DNA from: Paludibacteraceae bacterium | Lineage (GTDB): Bacteria; Bacteroidota; Bacteroidia; Bacteroidales; Paludibacteraceae | Direction: 5' to 3' | Length of the DNA stretch: 35,821 bases | Assembly (NCBI GenBank): GCA_017401985.1 | Contig: JAFPNK010000020.1 | Location: 1 to 35,821, forward strand | Shown: positions 33,314 through 35,821 of the stretch, one piece after another | Layout of the letters: each line of letters opens with the position of its first letter | Numbering within the stretch: position 1 is the stretch's first letter | Translations under genes and position numbers: made by a program | Notes under the pieces: model-generated | Told to the model about the DNA's origin: nothing | Seen by the model: the letters and a program-made list of their open reading frames with translations, nothing else | Databases searched by the model: none

Positions 33314-34759
33314 TTATTTCACCATACGTCCGGTAGCGTCATACACGTGCTCGCCTTGACGAATATACAACTGCCCGTTCTCAATAAACTTCTCCCCGCT
33401 CATCGGCAACCGCTCACCGCTCACCGTTTCTACTCCCTGGCCGACTTCCATATAAATGGTATAATGATCGCCGTCCACGCATTTCCAATAACCGGCAGGA
33501 ATCGTCATATCGCGGTTCTTACCCAAACGCAGAATCACCTTTCTTTGATGACCCTGAATAGTCGCACTGTAGGCATACGAACTGCTCGTCTCCTCCAGTA
33601 CTTGCGACTGAGAATGAATACCCGCCTTTTTGCGGATGGCTATCATCGCGTTAATCTCTTCCTGATAACTCTTCCAGTGAGGCCAGAACACACACGGCAC
33701 ACCCGGCATCGACAAGATATACGCATAAGCCTGCAGCACACGCGCCTTCGTGGTAGCATCGCTCAAATTGCAATACTGACCACCGAACTGATTATTGCCG
33801 TATCCGTCACGCTCAAACGTATCATGGTTGTCCACAAACGTCACCGCATAACGCTCCAGACCTTGGCCACGGAACGAATTGCTATTCTTCAACAACTTGC
33901 TGTAACTACCGTTCACAATCGCTTTGTGCAACTCATACTTCTGCTGGAAATCAAAAATCATCGTGTTGTATCCCGTCTCCACCAGGTGTTGCTTCTGACG
34001 ATCGATTCCTTCCCACAACTCAGAAACGGACAAATAAGGATCCGATGCCTCGTTGTACATACCCAGATATTGACCACCAAAACCCAATGTCATGTCATGG
34101 CGGAATCCGTCATATTGCATCACCCCTTTCATCCAACGCAGGTAGGCCTTTGCCCAACTCTGCACATACTCGCTTGTATGATCCAAATCGCGCAGACCGT
34201 CAAACTTAGAACCGGTGTCTTTGGCTCCGTGGGTTTCGCTACCGTAGCACGTGGAAGTCGAAGTGGTAAAACACTCATCATCGCTACAAATATGCGCCTC
34301 TGTCAATTGGAAAGAGCCGTAACCCTCGCCAAACACATCTTCTTCAAAATCACACCAGTTACTCTTGTTGGCACGATGGTTAATCACAATATCAGCCAGC
34401 ACCTTCGTGCTGCCGCGATGAAGTGCAGCTATCAATTCCACCAATTTTCCCTTCGTTCCCCATGAACTGTCTTGACTGCTCAATTTCTTGTGGTTGTAAC
34501 CTACACCGTTCGTTCCGGCTTTAGCACTGGGCGGAAGCCAAACCAAATCAAAATTAGCATTGATAGCCGCTGTATCTGCCAGCAGATCTATCCATTTCGT
34601 ACGACCGTATTTGGTACTCGTCTTATTGGCGTCATAACTGTCCCAATAAAAAGCCTGAAGCATCACGTCCTCGCACTCCGCAGGAACGCCTACATTCTCA
34701 GCACGCAGCGTAGGAACTACAAAAAGAATCGTGACAAGACTGAAAATAAATTTTTTCAT
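33314..34759 (-). CDS. Secreted GH13 alpha-amylase without a binding module (481 aa)
   Basis: First gene of the minus-strand amylase operon. Signal peptide (1-20) is followed almost at once by the GH13 domain (VPAECEDVMLQAFYWDSY), so the N-terminal binding module of its two paralogues is missing. Motifs: VLADIVINH (120-128), YDGFRHDMTLGF with D222, SVSELWEG with E247, and FVDNHDTF with D313. His for Tyr beside the nucleophile and ELW for EYW set it apart from its paralogues and may mean different product or substrate preference. The linker (ETVSGERLPMSGEK) is encoded by a 7-bp array (33393-33427) before the tail FIENGQLYIRQGEHVYDATG. Confidence 0.92.
   Translation of the reverse strand: MKKFIFSLVTILFVVPTLRAENVGVPAECEDVMLQAFYWDSYDANKTSTKYGRTKWIDLLADTAAINANFDLVWLPPSAKAGTNGVGYNHKKLSSQDSSWGTKGKLVELIAALHRGSTKVLADIVINHRANKSNWCDFEEDVFGEGYGSFQLTEAHICSDDECFTTSTSTCYGSETHGAKDTGSKFDGLRDLDHTSEYVQSWAKAYLRWMKGVMQYDGFRHDMTLGFGGQYLGMYNEASDPYLSVSELWEGIDRQKQHLVETGYNTMIFDFQQKYELHKAIVNGSYSKLLKNSNSFRGQGLERYAVTFVDNHDTFERDGYGNNQFGGQYCNLSDATTKARVLQAYAYILSMPGVPCVFWPHWKSYQEEINAMIAIRKKAGIHSQSQVLEETSSSYAYSATIQGHQRKVILRLGKNRDMTIPAGYWKCVDGDHYTIYMEVGQGVETVSGERLPMSGEKFIENGQLYIRQGEHVYDATGRMVK
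33393..33427. repeat. Period-7 tandem array in the 481-aa amylase linker
   Basis: Five heptamers related to TCACCGC on the plus strand (TCACCGC at 33414, TCACCGT at 33421). They encode the linker immediately before the C-terminal tail. Confidence 0.85.
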
Positions 34760-34801
34760 GGTTCTTTGTGTTTTGGATGTTTGTATTTACAAATGCGACG
34801 A

Positions 34802-34833
34802 CAAAATTACAACTTTTTCCGCACATATGCAAG
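34802..34833 (-). promoter_or_regulatory. Promoter of the amylase operon
   Basis: On the minus strand, TAATTTTG (34809-34802) and CTTG (34833-34830) with a 20-nt spacer. The same two boxes with the same spacing precede trmO. The leader to the ATG at 34759 is about 35 nt. Short gaps downstream suggest one transcript for at least the four genes to 28858. Confidence 0.65.
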
Positions 34834-34870
34834 CGCGCGTGCATTTTTTTTTATAAAAAAGTGAATTTTT

Positions 34871-35656
34871 CTATATTTTTACGATATTTTTCACATGAAC
34901 CGTTTGACCATCCACCGTAAAAGTGATGGTATAACCGGCATAATCCAATTTGTACTCCCGCGTCGAATCGTCTTGATAAGCCGGACGGGGATCTTGACTC
35001 AAAATAAATGAAGCGTCATCGAGCCAATCCCGAGAGAGGGCCGAGCCATTCTCGAGACAATCCCGAGAGTGCTCCCCTTGATTGGGGTACCACGCATCCG
35101 CAAATTCACCCCAATCAACCTCTAACCGATAATCCTTCGTCTGTTCCGCAAACCCGTTCTTCGCCTCCGGATGACTGTCCGAAAAACTCAAATACGGCTT
35201 GATATCATAGATCGGAGTACCATCCATCAGGTCCGCTCCGCTCACTACAAGCGCCAGCGCCTTCCGTTCGGTCGTGGTCTCGTGATCACGTGGTCTCGTG
35301 ATCTCGATTTCTTCTACACCTAACAACTTGACGCTGCTTAATCCTATCGGATTAGGCCGGAACGGACTGCGCGTGGCAAACACACCCATACGAACGTTTC
35401 CTCCCAAGCGCGGCGGACGAACAGTCGGACTCCACTCTCCTCTTTCACCTTTCAACTTTAACCTTTCACCTTTATCAAAGCCCCACAAAAGCCAAAGATG
35501 GCTGAATCCCTCAATGCCTCTTAGTGCTTCACGAACGCTGTAATCAGGTTCAAAAACGATGCGCGTCACAATCGGACTCTCCTCACGACTCTGACGCGGA
35601 ATACCGAACTTATCCGTGTGACCATTACGGGCATATGCTATCACTTTCAGTTCCAT
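34871..35656 (-). CDS. trmO: tRNA m6t6A37 methyltransferase TrmO (TsaA family)
   Basis: A 261-residue TsaA/TrmO protein, which methylates N6-threonylcarbamoyladenosine at position 37 of tRNA(Thr) using SAM. Conserved blocks: IAYARNGHTDKFGIPRQS, the TVRPPRLGG and GVFATRSPFRPNPIGLSSVKL motif, GADLMDGTPIYDIKPYL, and the C-terminal SQDPRPAYQDD. The start at 35656 (MELKVIAYARNG) follows the family; the frame continues upstream into the foreign end sequence but that is not conserved. It is longer than typical because of three separate simple-repeat insertions: period 7 (residues 62-73), period 8 (118-128) and period 11 (197-214). All core motifs survive, so it is probably functional. Confidence 0.9.
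   Translation of the reverse strand: MELKVIAYARNGHTDKFGIPRQSREESPIVTRIVFEPDYSVREALRGIEGFSHLWLLWGFDKGERLKLKGERGEWSPTVRPPRLGGNVRMGVFATRSPFRPNPIGLSSVKLLGVEEIEITRPRDHETTTERKALALVVSGADLMDGTPIYDIKPYLSFSDSHPEAKNGFAEQTKDYRLEVDWGEFADAWYPNQGEHSRDCLENGSALSRDWLDDASFILSQDPRPAYQDDSTREYKLDYAGYTITFTVDGQTVHVKNIVKI
35014..35068. repeat. Period-11 tandem array inside trmO
   Basis: Five units of exactly 11 bp; on the coding strand each contains CTCG (for example TCTCGGGATTG, present twice). They encode residues 197-214 just before the conserved SQDPRPAYQDD block. Period and core match the array in the M16 gene. Confidence 0.88.
35273..35304. repeat. Period-8 tandem array inside trmO
   Basis: Four octamers alternating CGTGGTCT and CGTGATCA/CGTGATCT on the plus strand. 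They encode residues 118-128 (EITRPRDHETT), between the RPNPIGLS motif and the GADLMDGTP motif. Confidence 0.85.
35439..35473. repeat. Period-7 tandem array inside trmO
   Basis: Five heptamers, AAAGGTG-like on the coding strand. They encode residues 62-73 (KGERLKLKGERG) before the conserved WSPTVRPPRLGG. Confidence 0.88.
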
Positions 35657-35664
35657 AACGGCTG

Positions 35665-35696
35665 CAAAATTACAAAAAAATACCAGAAAATGCAAG
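35665..35696 (-). promoter_or_regulatory. Promoter of trmO
   Basis: On the minus strand, TAATTTTG (35672-35665) and CTTG (35696-35693), 20 nt apart. The ATG at 35656 would be very close to the transcription start, so the leader is short. The promoter shows that native sequence extends at least to about 35696. Confidence 0.65.
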
Positions 35697-35703
35697 TTTT
35701 TGC

Positions 35704-35821
35704 AAAAAAAACATCGAAGCGCTCCCGCCCCCGGCAAAGGTGACGATTCCCCTGTCCCAGCACATCGGCGCGCCAGCCGTGGCCTGCGTCAACGTGGGAG
35801 ACAGCGTCACGCTCGGTCAGA
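35704..35821 (+). CDS. rnfC: RnfC fragment without a start, GC-rich, probably from a chimeric join
   Basis: From about 35713 to the window end the plus strand reads IEALPPPAKVTIPLSQHIGA and then VNVGDSVTLGQ, the N-terminal region of RnfC, the electron-transport-complex subunit that carries flavin and Fe-S centres. The usual preceding residues (a GGVHPP-type opening) are missing, and no in-frame start lies between the upstream stop at 35656-35658 and this point. Base composition jumps from about half GC to roughly two thirds GC right after a run of A. Either the contig is a chimera joined at the A-run, or foreign DNA truncated rnfC on insertion; the first is more likely. Confidence 0.6.

Noticed and set aside
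35657..35737. N-terminal extension of TrmO to 35737 (MPGAGALRCFF)
   Set aside because: It reads through the trmO promoter and into the foreign GC-rich end; the conserved protein begins at MELKVIAYARNG.

Overview
The window reads as Bacteroidales (Bacteroidota) chromosome, probably from an uncultured gut or animal-associated lineage assembled from a metagenome. Evidence: promoters of the Bacteroidota type (TTTG-like -33, about 20 nt, TAnnTTTG -7), a SusC/SusD pair, MraZ-led dcw genes in the Bacteroidota order, paired deoxynucleoside kinases, and secreted amylases with Bacteroidales-type C-terminal tails. I cannot fix the family or genus from sequence alone.

Layout. (1) 1-250: a 58-bp tandem repeat array of paired hairpins runs in from the left edge and ends in an intrinsic terminator; a promoter follows. 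(2) 273-2153: an overlapping operon sufT-lpxH-mazG (Fe-S assembly, lipid A synthesis, NTP pyrophosphohydrolase), then a tRNA-Leu(UAG) on the minus strand. (3) 2346-3608: an M16 peptidase. (4) 3773-9779: SusC, SusD and an Ig-domain lipoprotein, an outer-membrane uptake system with no glycoside hydrolase beside it. (5) 9930-12767: a secreted M6 metalloprotease under its own promoter. (6) 12967-22847: mraZ-rsmH-ftsL-ftsI-murE-mraY-murD-ftsW-murG, which stops abruptly before the usual murC-ftsQ-ftsA-ftsZ. (7) 22848-34759, all minus strand: three paralogous secreted GH13 alpha-amylases, a non-catalytic relative, a fourth larger GH13 enzyme, two deoxynucleoside kinases, a Xer-type recombinase and a TrpB2-type tryptophan synthase beta chain, closely packed and partly overlapping. 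(8) 34871-35656: trmO. (9) The last ~110 bases are GC-rich and encode an internal piece of RnfC with no start; this looks like a chimeric contig end.

The most striking signal is not a gene. Short tandem arrays with strict periods of 7, 8 or 11 bp, with different unit sequences, sit at gene junctions of the dcw operon and inside the coding regions of mazG, the M16 peptidase, two amylases and trmO (three arrays). In proteins they encode extra residues in places that look like loops or linkers, and in two amylases they lie directly before a conserved C-terminal tail. The same 11-bp unit type (CTCG core) occurs in two unrelated genes 32 kb apart. This looks like a family of spreading or expanding mini-repeats tolerated at protein linkers and operon junctions.

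The amylases, the binding protein and the large GH13 enzyme probably act together on starch or glycogen outside the cell, all five carrying the same short C-terminal tail, which I infer to be a secretion or surface-attachment signal.
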